From Bradyrhizobiaceae bacterium (GTDB taxonomy: Bacteria; Pseudomonadota; Alphaproteobacteria; Rhizobiales; Hyphomicrobiaceae), in NCBI GenBank assembly GCA_947475855.1, contig CANJPN010000232.1, positions 1 through 8,990 on the forward strand: a DNA stretch of 8,990 bases. Reading direction: 5' to 3'. The stretch's first letter is position 1; every line of letters begins with the position of its first letter. The notes under the pieces are model-generated. The model was not told the DNA's origin. It did not search any database and was given only the letters and a program-made list of their open reading frames with translations. A program made the translations under genes and the position numbers. Positions 1-8,980 of the stretch are shown one piece after another.

Positions 1-2
1 CG

Positions 3-83
3 CGCCGCTACATGAGCCTGGAAACGATGGCCGGCTTCTGCGATGATGCCACCGTCAGGCCGCCGGCAATCCCGGCCGCCTGA
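3..83 (+). CDS. Possible C-terminal end of a truncated plus-strand gene
   Basis: Of the three plus-strand frames entering from the left edge, only the one starting at base 3 stays open to a stop at 81-83. It reads 26 residues beginning R-R-Y-M-S-L-E and ending P-A-I-P-A-A. The other two frames stop by bases 15 and 46. The sequence has ordinary protein composition, but I do not recognise the family. If real, the gene converges on the exported-protein gene that ends at 122. The stretch is short enough that an open frame in GC-rich DNA could be chance. Confidence 0.3.
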   Translation, partial: RRYMSLETMAGFCDDATVRPPAIPAA

Positions 84-121
84 CAATCCGAGCCGCGGCG
101 CTCCGGATCATGCCTGTGGGC

Positions 122-604
122 TTACACCACGTGTTGGGGCACTACCAGTTCGATGTTCCCACGATTCTGAATAGGCGCTGCGACCTTCAGAGCTTCATTC
201 AACTCTGCAATCGTCTCAGCCTTCTCCTTCGGCGGCAAATCCTTGTCTGCTGTAACCTCTGCGATCTCTTTCCGTATGGCTTCTGGCGGCTCGATGAATG
301 TTTTCGTCTGCGGATCGAGGCCCGACATCACCATCGAGATGTTGCTTGCAACGTTGTCGTATTCGGCAAAGTCGGCGAATCCATTCGCACGAGCCAAGGT
401 ATCAAGCTCTTTCTGGGTAGCGGCGTCAGGTTTGTCGCCCTGCACCTTGTCGGCAACCGCTGCCATCCCCTTCTGCGCCGCGATGAAGCCCTGGATGTGC
501 TTTTCGGTCAGCGGAATCTGCGTCACTGCTTGTGCGTAAGCCGCTGAGAGGGAAGCCGTCATAGCCACAATGAAGCTAATGGCGAGGGTCTTCATGCGAT
601 TCAT
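122..604 (-). CDS. Small exported protein of unknown function
   Basis: The product is 160 residues. Residues 1-26 look like a Sec signal peptide: basic start (N-R-M-K), hydrophobic core (L-A-I-S-F-I-V-A-M), and an A-Y-A or A-Q-A cleavage site near residues 24-26. The mature part (about 27-160) is charged, probably mostly helical, and has no cysteine, no tryptophan and no membrane segment, so it is probably periplasmic. A helix rich in Lys and Glu lies near residues 108-141. I do not recognise a named domain and assign no function. The ATG at 604 is preferred because GGGAG lies about nine bases upstream and a promoter with a perfect -35 box sits just beyond. An in-frame ATG three codons later is the alternative. 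The gene stands alone on its strand. Confidence 0.8.
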   Translation of the reverse strand: MNRMKTLAISFIVAMTASLSAAYAQAVTQIPLTEKHIQGFIAAQKGMAAVADKVQGDKPDAATQKELDTLARANGFADFAEYDNVASNISMVMSGLDPQTKTFIEPPEAIRKEIAEVTADKDLPPKEKAETIAELNEALKVAAPIQNRGNIELVVPQHVV

Positions 605-629
605 TCTTCGCTTCTCCCGAATGATTTCC

Positions 630-659
630 GATATCCATGATTTGCTCTGCCACTGTCAA
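630..659 (-). promoter_or_regulatory. Sigma-70 type promoter of the exported-protein gene
   Basis: On the minus strand a perfect TTGACA (654-659) is followed, after 18 bases, by GATATC (630-635), which matches the -10 consensus at three positions. Transcription would begin near 623, giving a leader of about 20 bases that contains the GGGAG ribosome binding site. The spacing to the gene is what makes the call credible. The weak -10 lowers confidence. Confidence 0.5.
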
Positions 660-1120
660 CTTCCGTTGCAACGCAGCATCCGAAATCGGGTTCCCTCGCC
701 CATAGTCGCACTGATCCAAAGAATTTCGTTGTCTGCGGCCCAGTCAAAATTTTACACGCTGGCGACGTATCGGCCGCAAGCGCACGAGCTATTCAGCCAA
801 GTTCGCGGCGCGGCGATCTGCGCTGTTGGCGGCAACTCGGGTGCGGTGATGCGACCGTCTGACGTGCGGAGCAGATCTTGGCAGTCGCGATCAGGCCATA
901 GCTTGATGCAATTGCGATGGCGGGACAAGGATTTGTGTTCAATTGGCAGTGCAAGTTCAGTTCAACAAGACTTTGCGATATGATACCAACGCCTTGGCTT
1001 GGTCGAAGCGCCTTGCGCGCTGGATTGTCGGCAAAGGGTAAGCAGAAGGTGATTGTTACCTCTATGTTACCTGTCAGCCAGTAATGCGAAGCTGGATAGG
1101 AGCTAAATCATTGAAAAGAT
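660..1120. other. Intergenic stretch without a supported gene
   Basis: I see no convincing gene here. An open frame on the plus strand (570-983) has a poor, cysteine- and arginine-rich composition, overlaps the start of the exported-protein gene and lacks a ribosome binding site. A TATGAT box at 979-984 on the plus strand has only a weak -35 partner and nothing credible downstream. The stretch includes the 3' flank of the tRNA gene (below 1121), where integrative elements often sit. I see no integrase, and no copy of the tRNA 3' end within the window. Confidence 0.5.
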
Positions 1121-1197
1121 TGGCGACCCCGAGAGGATTTGAACCTCCGACCCTCAGATTAGGAATCTGATGCTCTATCCAGCTGAGCTACGGGGTC
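1121..1197 (-). tRNA. tRNA-Arg (anticodon CCU)
   Basis: The minus strand folds as a complete cloverleaf. The acceptor stem is GACCCCG/CGGGGTC (1191-1197 with 1125-1131), and the D arm is GCTC/GAGC around AGCTGGATA. The anticodon stem TCAGA/TCTGA encloses loop TTCCTAA. The T arm is GGAGG/CCTCT with loop TTCAAAT; its last pair, nearest the loop excluded, is imperfect. The discriminator is G and CCA is encoded (1121-1123). The anticodon CCT (plus-strand 1161-1163) reads the arginine codon AGG. The gene lies 60 bases downstream of the GST gene on the same strand; I see no clear separate promoter. Confidence 0.97.
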
Positions 1198-1257
1198 TCG
1201 CCGTCCGGATGTGCATGTGTACTCCATCCGCCCCCTGCTTCGCCAGTCCGCATGTCC

Positions 1258-1974
1258 TCAAAAATCAAGGTCGGCATAGTGCGGCGGCGGCGCGATGCCC
1301 GGTATCTTGTCGCCGAGTAGCGGCCGGAACGACGGGCGTGACTTGACCCGGCTGTACCAGGCCTTTGCATTGGCATGCTCCATCCACGGGACTTCACCAA
1401 GATAGTCGGCCGTCGACAAGTGGGCCGCTGCCGCGAGATCGGCAAAGCTAGGTTCCTCGCCTGCGAGCCACCGACGCTGATCCGACAGGTAATCTATATA
1501 GCTCAGGTGCTGGCGCATGTTGGCTCGGACGGCGCGCAGGACGGCCGGGTTGGGCGTGTGACCCGCAACGGGCACCGGGGACATCAACCGGGAGACTTGC
1601 GGCTGGACCTTTTCGGCCATCAACTCGCGCGAAACTTCTCCAAAGAACTTGTGCTGGAACCAGCCGACCAGCCGCCGTACCTCGGCGCGATCCTCCCGCG
1701 AGCCCGGAAACAGCCGCAGGCGGCGCCGCTCCTGTAACCCGTCCGCATCGTTGGCTTCGCCCAGATATTCGATGATCGAATAGGCCCCGCACAGCACGGC
1801 CTCGCCCTGGATTTCAAGCACCGGGAGCTCGCCCGAAGGATTGAGCGCCAGGAATCCAGCCCTCCACTCCCACGCCCGCTCCTCTTCCAGATCGAATGCC
1901 TGGTCGCACTCTGCCAGAGCCAGCCGGATCGATCTGGACAGCGGACAGAGCCTGAAGTGAGTGAGTTTCAACAT
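1258..1974 (-). CDS. Glutathione S-transferase family protein
   Basis: The product has 238 residues, close to the usual GST length, and is predicted cytosolic. The N-terminal thioredoxin-like domain (about 1-78) has L-C-P-L-S-R-S at 9-15, where Cys10 or Ser13 would be the glutathione-activating residue. It also has the cis-proline motif G-E-L-P-V-L-E (Pro51) and Y-S-I-I-E-Y-L at 65-71, where the usual Glu-Ser glutathione contact is replaced by Tyr-Ser. The helical C-terminal domain (about 95-225) carries the folding motif S-F-A-D-L (176-180) seen across GSTs. Family members conjugate glutathione to electrophiles or act in reductive reactions; the substrate cannot be read here. The gene diverges from a LysR-type regulator that probably controls it. 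No strong Shine-Dalgarno is seen before the ATG at 1974. The class is uncertain; the superfamily is secure. Confidence 0.9.
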   Translation of the reverse strand: MLKLTHFRLCPLSRSIRLALAECDQAFDLEEERAWEWRAGFLALNPSGELPVLEIQGEAVLCGAYSIIEYLGEANDADGLQERRRLRLFPGSREDRAEVRRLVGWFQHKFFGEVSRELMAEKVQPQVSRLMSPVPVAGHTPNPAVLRAVRANMRQHLSYIDYLSDQRRWLAGEEPSFADLAAAAHLSTADYLGEVPWMEHANAKAWYSRVKSRPSFRPLLGDKIPGIAPPPHYADLDF

Positions 1975-2013
1975 GTGACCAACAAGGCAGGAATGATCGT
2001 TTCCAACGAGTTT

Positions 2014-2040
2014 ACAATAGATCGAATTCGTCTACTTTGT
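2014..2040. promoter_or_regulatory. Imperfect palindrome, candidate LysR operator
   Basis: The 102-base spacer between the GST gene and the LysR gene contains nested inverted repeats: ACAA and TAGA on the left, CGAATTCG in the centre (2023-2030, perfect), and TCTA and TTGT on the right, interrupted by one extra base on the left and two on the right. The T at 2022 and A at 2034 fit the T-N11-A core typical of LysR-type regulators. Its place between divergent genes fits autoregulation plus control of the GST. Binding is inferred. Confidence 0.5.
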
Positions 2041-2076
2041 GGGCAGAAATCATAACTCCAGCCCGACCGCGACGCC

Positions 2077-2982
2077 ATGGATACGCTCGACTTGATGAGG
2101 ACGTTCGTCGCGGTCGCTGATACGCAAAGTTTCACGGTCGCCGGCAAGAGGATCGGGCGATCCAAAGCGCTCGTCTCCAAGCACGTCGGCGAGCTCGAGG
2201 AAAGGCTCGGCGTCCGCCTGATCAATCGCACGACCCGCAGTGTCCAGGTCACCGAGATCGGCCGCGCCTACTATGAACGCGCGCGCGCCCTGATTGCGGA
2301 TTTTGAAGCTCTCGAGGAGGCCGTCAAGGCCCAGTCTGGTCAGCCCAGCGGCCGCTTGCGCATCACCGCGCCGCAGACGCTCGGCGAAATGGAACTCGTC
2401 GAGATGCTGAACGCATTTCGCCTGCATTACCCGAGCCTCGACGTCGAGGTGTTTCTCGCCGACCGGCTTGTCGATCTTATCGGTGAAGGCTTCGATCTGG
2501 CGATCCGCGTCACCACGCTCCAGGACAGCACCTTGATCGCGAGGAAGCTTTGTGACGTGCGCCTGCTGTTGTGCGCCTCGCCGGCTTATCTGGCCGAGGT
2601 CGGAAAGCCGCGAAGGCCACAGGACCTTGCCAGCATGAACTGCATCGTCGACAGCAATATTCGCTGGCGCGATTCCTGGCGCTTCGGCCCAGTGGGCAAG
2701 GAGGATGTCGTCCGCGTCGAGCCTTGCCTCATTGTCAACAGTGCGATGGCAGTGCACCGCGCGCTGCACCTTGGGCTGGGCGTCGGCTTCATCCCGGAGT
2801 TCGCGGTGGCGCGTGACCTGCGCGAAGGACGTCTTGTCGCGCTCTTCGAGGAGAAAACGGTGCAATCTCTCGGAGTCTATCTCGTCTATCCGCATCGCAT
2901 GCATCTGTCGGCGAAGGTGCGCGCCTTCATCGATTTCACCGCGTCTTGGTACTCGCCCGAGCCGCCCTGGCTGAAGCCTTAA
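2077..2982 (+). CDS. LysR-type transcriptional regulator
   Basis: At 301 residues it matches the standard length of the family. The winged helix-turn-helix occupies about residues 1-60 and starts M-D-T-L-D-L-M-R-T-F, with the recognition region around S-K-A-L-V-S-K-H-V-G-E-L (29-40) and the wing L-I-N-R-T-T-R-S-V (48-56). A linker helix (about 60-90) leads into a periplasmic-binding-protein-like effector domain (about 93-295) containing L-R-I-T-A-P, resembling the CrgA/AaeR-like branch. It would bind the spacer upstream of the divergent GST gene and respond to an unknown small molecule. The ATG at 2077 gives the canonical N-terminus, though no clear Shine-Dalgarno precedes it. It ends five bases from the stop of the convergent rfbD gene, leaving no room for separate terminators. 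Confidence 0.93.
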   Translation: MDTLDLMRTFVAVADTQSFTVAGKRIGRSKALVSKHVGELEERLGVRLINRTTRSVQVTEIGRAYYERARALIADFEALEEAVKAQSGQPSGRLRITAPQTLGEMELVEMLNAFRLHYPSLDVEVFLADRLVDLIGEGFDLAIRVTTLQDSTLIARKLCDVRLLLCASPAYLAEVGKPRRPQDLASMNCIVDSNIRWRDSWRFGPVGKEDVVRVEPCLIVNSAMAVHRALHLGLGVGFIPEFAVARDLREGRLVALFEEKTVQSLGVYLVYPHRMHLSAKVRAFIDFTASWYSPEPPWLKP

Positions 2983-2987
2983 GACGA

Positions 2988-3872
2988 CTACGCAGAAAGC
3001 AGCCTGTCCAGGCATGCGCGCGTCCCGTCCTTCCAGTCCGGCAGCCGCACGCCGAAAGTGCCGGCGAGCTTGCCGCAGTCGAGTCGCGAGTTTGCCGGCC
3101 GCCGCGCCGGTGTCGGAAACTCCGATGTCGTGAGTGCATTCAGGGCTGGTGTGCGCAGGCCGCGTGCCTTGGTCGTGCGGAAGATCTCGCGCGCGAAGCC
3201 GCACCATGTCGTCTCGCCGCTGCCCGCAGCGTGATAGATGCCCCACCGCGGATCGGAAGCCGCGGCGCCTTCGACTTGAGCGGCTATCGCTAAAATCGCG
3301 TCCGCCAGATGCGGCGCATAGGTCGGGCATCCCAATTGGTCATCGACGACACCGAGTGTCTCGCGCTCGCCACCGAGCCGCAACATCGTGCGCACGAAGT
3401 TCGTGCCGTACGGACTGTAGATCCACGACGTCCGCAGGATGAGGTGGCGTGGGCTTGCGGCTGCCACTGCAATTTCGCCGGCGAGCTTGGAGCGACCATA
3501 GGCGTTGATCGGTGCGGTGCTGTCGCTCTCGACGTAGGCACGCTTGCCCGCGCCGTCGAACACGTAGTCGGTGGAGATATGGATAAGTGACGCGCCGGCC
3601 CGGGCACACACTGCTGCGAGCTCACCCGCCCCCAATGCATTCACCTTGTGCGCCAGTGCCTCTTCGGTCTCGGCCTTGTCGACTGCCGTGTATGCCGCTG
3701 CATTGACGACAATGTCCGGCTCCACGTCCGCGAGTGCCGTGCGCAGCGTTCCAGGTACGGTGAGATCGAGCTGCGGCCGCCGCAACGCGACGACGTCGAC
3801 ACCCGCTGCGAGACCTGCCGTGAGCAGCGACTGCGCGAGCTGTCCTGCCGTTCCGGTAACGAGGATTTTCAT
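2988..3872 (-). CDS. rfbD: dTDP-4-dehydrorhamnose reductase
   Basis: This 294-residue protein of the RmlD/short-chain dehydrogenase type carries out the last step of dTDP-L-rhamnose synthesis, the NAD(P)H-dependent reduction of dTDP-4-dehydro-L-rhamnose, in the cytosol. The nucleotide-binding motif is G-T-A-G-Q-L-A (7-13); the third glycine is replaced by alanine. N-A-A-A-Y-T-A-V-D-K-A-E lies at 57-68. The catalytic region is S-T-D-Y-V-F-D-G (100-107) with Y125-x-x-x-K129. R-T-S-W-I-Y (147-152) and R-P-A-N-S-R-L-D (258-265) are also characteristic. The ATG at 3872 is chosen over upstream in-frame starts because it opens directly into M-K-I-L-V-T-G. It lies 157 bases downstream of secA on the same strand. 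The other rhamnose genes (rfbA, rfbB, rfbC) are not in the window. Confidence 0.93.
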   Translation of the reverse strand: MKILVTGTAGQLAQSLLTAGLAAGVDVVALRRPQLDLTVPGTLRTALADVEPDIVVNAAAYTAVDKAETEEALAHKVNALGAGELAAVCARAGASLIHISTDYVFDGAGKRAYVESDSTAPINAYGRSKLAGEIAVAAASPRHLILRTSWIYSPYGTNFVRTMLRLGGERETLGVVDDQLGCPTYAPHLADAILAIAAQVEGAAASDPRWGIYHAAGSGETTWCGFAREIFRTTKARGLRTPALNALTTSEFPTPARRPANSRLDCGKLAGTFGVRLPDWKDGTRACLDRLLSA

Positions 3873-3891
3873 GGCTCGCCTTTCCCCGTAA

Positions 3892-3956
3892 GGCGGGCGA
3901 GCACAATTCGTGCGCAGCCCGCCACTTGACTGCACCGCAGGTGGAAAAGCTCCACC
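3892..3956 (-). other. Two hairpins in the secA-rfbD spacer
   Basis: The first pairs GGCGGGC (3892-3898) with GCCCGCC (3917-3923), with an inner stem GCAC/GTGC (3901-3904 with 3910-3913). The second is a perfect 6-bp stem, GGTGGA/TCCACC (3940-3945 with 3951-3956). Neither is followed by a run of T on the minus strand, so they do not look like simple Rho-independent terminators. They could stabilise secA mRNA, mark a processing site or attenuate transcription into rfbD. The role is not shown by the sequence. Confidence 0.4.
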
Positions 3957-4029
3957 GGGCCGGCGCAGTTCCCCATCTCCTCTTCGGCGGGTTACGGCTT
4001 CGCCTCACTCGCCCAACCTGCCCGCCCGC

Positions 4030-6984
<2,955 letters not shown>

Positions 6985-7163
6985 GACGGTGGTCAATCCT
7001 CGAGTGCGGGCGCCGAGCCCCGGAAATCCGTGCAGGTCACATGCAGATCAAGCGCTCGAGCCCGGGGCCGGGCGACCGCGAGAGCAACGTGCCGGGACGC
7101 GTGGTGGGGTCGATGTCCGTTAGCGCCAGACGCCGCGGCCATGCCGGCAGCAACTGAAGGCAG

Positions 7164-7192
7164 ACATAAGGATGCGTCGCAGGGGTTGTCAA
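7164..7192 (-). promoter_or_regulatory. Sigma-70 type promoter of secA
   Basis: On the minus strand a perfect TTGACA (7187-7192) is separated by 17 bases from TTATGT (7164-7169). It lies downstream of the epimerase stop and points at secA, so secA probably has its own transcript. Initiation near 7157 would leave a GC-rich leader of roughly 170 bases, longer than needed for simple translation. The leader includes a GC-rich inverted repeat, GCCCGG/CCGGGC, at 7060-7073. Confidence 0.6.
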
Positions 7193-7233
7193 TGTAACCA
7201 TAGCGAGGTTGCGAGCAGCCCACGGGGCATGGG

Positions 7234-8256
7234 TCAAGCCTTGTAATAGTCGCGATACCACCTCACGAACGCCTTCACGCCCTCCGACACCGGCGTCGCC
7301 GGGCGATAGGACGTCAGAGCTTCGAGGGTATCGGCGGAGGCATAGGTCTTCACGACGTCACCGGGCTGCATTTTCATGAGGTTGCGAATGCTTGGCTTGC
7401 CGACAGCGCGTTCGATCTCCTCGATGAATTCGATCAGGCTGGTAGGCTGCCCCCCGCCGATGTTGACGACACGGAAAGGCGCGACAGGCGACAAAGCGGT
7501 GGCTCCAGCGCCAGCGGTAGTGTCGGCGTCCCGCCCGGCCGCAGCAGGCGGCACGCACATGACCAGCCGGCTGATCGCTTCCACGAGATCGTCGATGTAC
7601 GTGAAGTCACGCTGCATCTGCCCGTGATTGTAGACGTCGATCGGCGTGTTCTCGATAATGCCTCGCGTGAATTTGAACAGCGCCATGTCAGGCCGGCCCC
7701 AGGGACCATAAACCGTGAAGAACCGGAACGCGGTGACCGGCAAGCTCCAAAGATGGCTATAGCTGTGTGCGATATGCTCGGTCGCGAGTTTTGTTGCGGC
7801 GTATAGCGACAGCGGATGCACCGCCCGGTCGCTCTCGCTGAACGGCATCTGCGTGTTCGCGCCGTAGACAGAACTGGTCGAGGCAATCATGAGGTGGCCG
7901 ACGGGGTAGCGCCGCGCGAGCTCGAGAATATTGAACGTGCCCAATATGTTCGCATCAATGTAAGAGTGCGGGTTCTCGATGCTGTAGCGGACGCCGGCTT
8001 GGGCCGCGAGGTGGATCACGGCATCGAATGGGCGGGTTGACCAAACCTTTGCGAGGCCCGACGCATCTTCCAGCATCAGGCGGTGACCGTCGAACCCATT
8101 GCGGGTGACGAGCAGAGCATGGCGGCTCTCCTTCAGCTTCACATCGTAATACGGTGTGAAGCCGTCGATGCCCGTGACTTCGTGGCCGTCGTCAAGCAGC
8201 CGCTTGGCGACATGAAACCCGATGAAGCCGGCCGTGCCTGTAACGAGAAAGCGCAT
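7234..8256 (-). CDS. UDP-glucuronate 4-epimerase (LpsL-like)
   Basis: A 340-residue extended short-chain dehydrogenase, full length for the UDP-glucuronate 4-epimerase group, which converts UDP-glucuronate to UDP-galacturonate in the cytosol for lipopolysaccharide or capsule. The NAD-binding motif is G-T-A-G-F-I-G (7-13), followed by I-D-G-F-T-P-Y-Y-D (30-38). H-L-A-A-Q-A-G-V-R-Y-S (82-92) is typical of the uronate epimerases. The catalytic residues are in S-T-S-S-V-Y-G (126-132) and Y152-x-x-x-K156. Y-G-P-W-G-R-P-D-M-A (183-192) and R-D-F-T-Y-I-D-D (216-223) bind substrate in relatives. Residues 234-260 form an Ala/Gly/Thr-rich loop at a position variable in the family. The ATG at 8256 has AGGA four bases upstream. 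UDP-glucose or UDP-galactose epimerase activity cannot be excluded, but these motifs point to the glucuronate enzyme. Confidence 0.9.
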   Translation of the reverse strand: MRFLVTGTAGFIGFHVAKRLLDDGHEVTGIDGFTPYYDVKLKESRHALLVTRNGFDGHRLMLEDASGLAKVWSTRPFDAVIHLAAQAGVRYSIENPHSYIDANILGTFNILELARRYPVGHLMIASTSSVYGANTQMPFSESDRAVHPLSLYAATKLATEHIAHSYSHLWSLPVTAFRFFTVYGPWGRPDMALFKFTRGIIENTPIDVYNHGQMQRDFTYIDDLVEAISRLVMCVPPAAAGRDADTTAGAGATALSPVAPFRVVNIGGGQPTSLIEFIEEIERAVGKPSIRNLMKMQPGDVVKTYASADTLEALTSYRPATPVSEGVKAFVRWYRDYYKA

Positions 8257-8381
8257 TCAGTCCTGATCCGTTCTGACCTGCGCCTCGCGGCCGGCATCAG
8301 CCTGGTTGATGGCCCGAGCCTTTGGATTGCCTTCCGCCTGCGGAAATCTTGCCTCGTCGATTACGCCGTTCGCGCAAAGGG

Positions 8382-8395
8382 CACAACCGGTTGTG
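8382..8395. promoter_or_regulatory. 14-base perfect palindrome, possible operator
   Basis: CACAACC is followed directly by its reverse complement GGTTGTG, without a spacer. It lies about 126 bases upstream of the epimerase start and just downstream of the weak predicted promoter, a position where a dimeric repressor would block initiation. I cannot name the protein. Function is inferred from symmetry and position alone. Confidence 0.35.
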
Positions 8396-8407
8396 ACGAG
8401 GGACGAG

Positions 8408-8436
8408 GTCGTACGATCCAATTGCAGGCGCCGCAA
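8408..8436 (-). promoter_or_regulatory. Weak candidate promoter of the epimerase gene
   Basis: On the minus strand TTGCGG (8431-8436) and TACGAC (8408-8413) are separated by 17 bases. Each hexamer matches consensus at only three positions. The support is context: the epimerase needs a promoter downstream of the leftward terminator at 8471-8505, and this is the best spaced pair I see there. Confidence 0.25.
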
Positions 8437-8470
8437 GCGTGCTGCCGATCGAAGCAAGCGATGGCCAATC

Positions 8471-8505
8471 AATAAAAATCCCCCGACCGGCGGACCGGTC
8501 GGGGG
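8471..8505 (-). terminator. Rho-independent terminator, leftward
   Basis: A perfect 11-bp stem pairs CCCCCGACCGG (8480-8490) with CCGGTCGGGGG (8495-8505) around a four-base loop. On the minus strand it is followed by ATTTTTATT (8479-8471). The T-run exists only on the minus strand, so it ends transcripts coming from the right. No protein gene to its right within the window obviously uses it. Confidence 0.92.
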
Positions 8506-8721
8506 CTGCAGGAGCGGGCGGGCCCCTGCTGCTCATCTGGTTATCGTGTCGCAGCGGGGTAGCCGACACGCAACCAGACGAGACTTCCATCGGCAGAGCC
8601 ATCGTCGGCTCTCCCAATCTGATCCACCGACTTGGTTCTGGTCGAACGGTGACCCGATCCTCGTCGGACCCACTTGCACCGGCTGACATACAGCCTACAC
8701 AAGGGCTGCTTCATTCCGTCC
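8506..8721. other. Gene-free stretch rich in inverted repeats
   Basis: No credible ORF is seen. There are several hairpins: TCTGGTT and CGTGTCG (8536-8551) pair with CGACACG and AACCAGA (8564-8578) as two 7-bp stems separated by a small bulge. AGAGCC (8595-8600) pairs with GGCTCT (8607-8612), and CAGCC (8691-8695) with GGCTG (8704-8708). They could belong to an RNA ending at the leftward terminator, to the 5' part of the plus-strand RNA next door, or to a transposon end. The sequence does not tell which. Confidence 0.5.
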
Positions 8722-8967
8722 GTGCCTCCAGGCGACTGCTCGCCGAGGCACTTGATTGATGTCTACCTGGATCGCCGCCAGGGCAACCATTGCATCCACA
8801 CTGTGTCCAGCAATGAACGCCGACCGGAAACCACTTGGCTGCAATCCAGGTATTAGGTCTCGCCTTTCGGCGGGACCGACCTAGACCCGTCTGTCGGTAT
8901 CGGTTGATGGTTCCCCCCATACCCCGGTACCGACGTAAGTCTAGGCCTTACATGATCAACCTAGGTC
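8722..8967 (+). ncRNA. Candidate pseudoknotted structured RNA, possibly omega RNA (HEARO-like)
   Basis: Stems found by eye, in order: GTGCCTC plus GGCGA (8722-8735) with TCGCC plus GAGGCAC (8740-8751). A long-range 9-bp helix pairs 8764-8772 with 8844-8852, extended inward by GCCAGG/CTTGGC (8777-8782 with 8834-8839) and enclosing ATTGC/GCAAT (8789-8793 with 8810-8814). A 9-bp hairpin pairs 8856-8864 with 8869-8877. CCTAGAC/GTCTAGG (8880-8886 with 8939-8945) encloses an 11-bp stem (8893-8903 with 8924-8934). GGTTGAT (8902-8908), mostly in that stem's loop, complements ATCAACC (8955-8961), forming a pseudoknot. Three pairs (8781-8835, 8860-8873, 8900-8927) are G-U only if the plus strand is the RNA and would be A-C on the other. 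Length and its position just before an ORF start resemble the omega RNAs of IscB nucleases. The structure is observed; the family is inference, and both ends are approximate. Confidence 0.5.
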
Positions 8968-8980
8968 AAAGAAATATTCA

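Noticed and set aside
56..82. Hairpin CAGGC-x-GCCGG / CCGGC-x-GCCTG between the converging genes at the left edge
   Set aside because: It has a central mismatch, no T-run on either strand, and lies within the possible coding end of the left gene. It is not convincing as a terminator.
570..983. 137-codon plus-strand frame left of the tRNA
   Set aside because: It overlaps the start and promoter of the exported-protein gene, has no ribosome binding site, and its composition is not protein-like.
979..984. TATGAT -10 like box on the plus strand
   Set aside because: The hexamer at -35 distance (TTCAGT) is poor and no credible gene follows on that strand.
2050..3330. 426-codon minus-strand frame across the LysR gene
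   Set aside because: It spans two well supported genes (LysR on the other strand, and the C-terminal part of rfbD in another frame) and shows no recognisable domain.
6985..6996. TTG start for SecA, giving 988 residues
   Set aside because: GAGGA touches the TTG with no spacing, and the tandem ATG codons at 6984 and 6981 lead directly into the conserved SecA N-terminus.
8297..8689. 130-codon minus-strand frame upstream of the epimerase
   Set aside because: It runs straight through the strong Rho-independent terminator at 8471-8505 and has low-complexity, non-protein-like composition.
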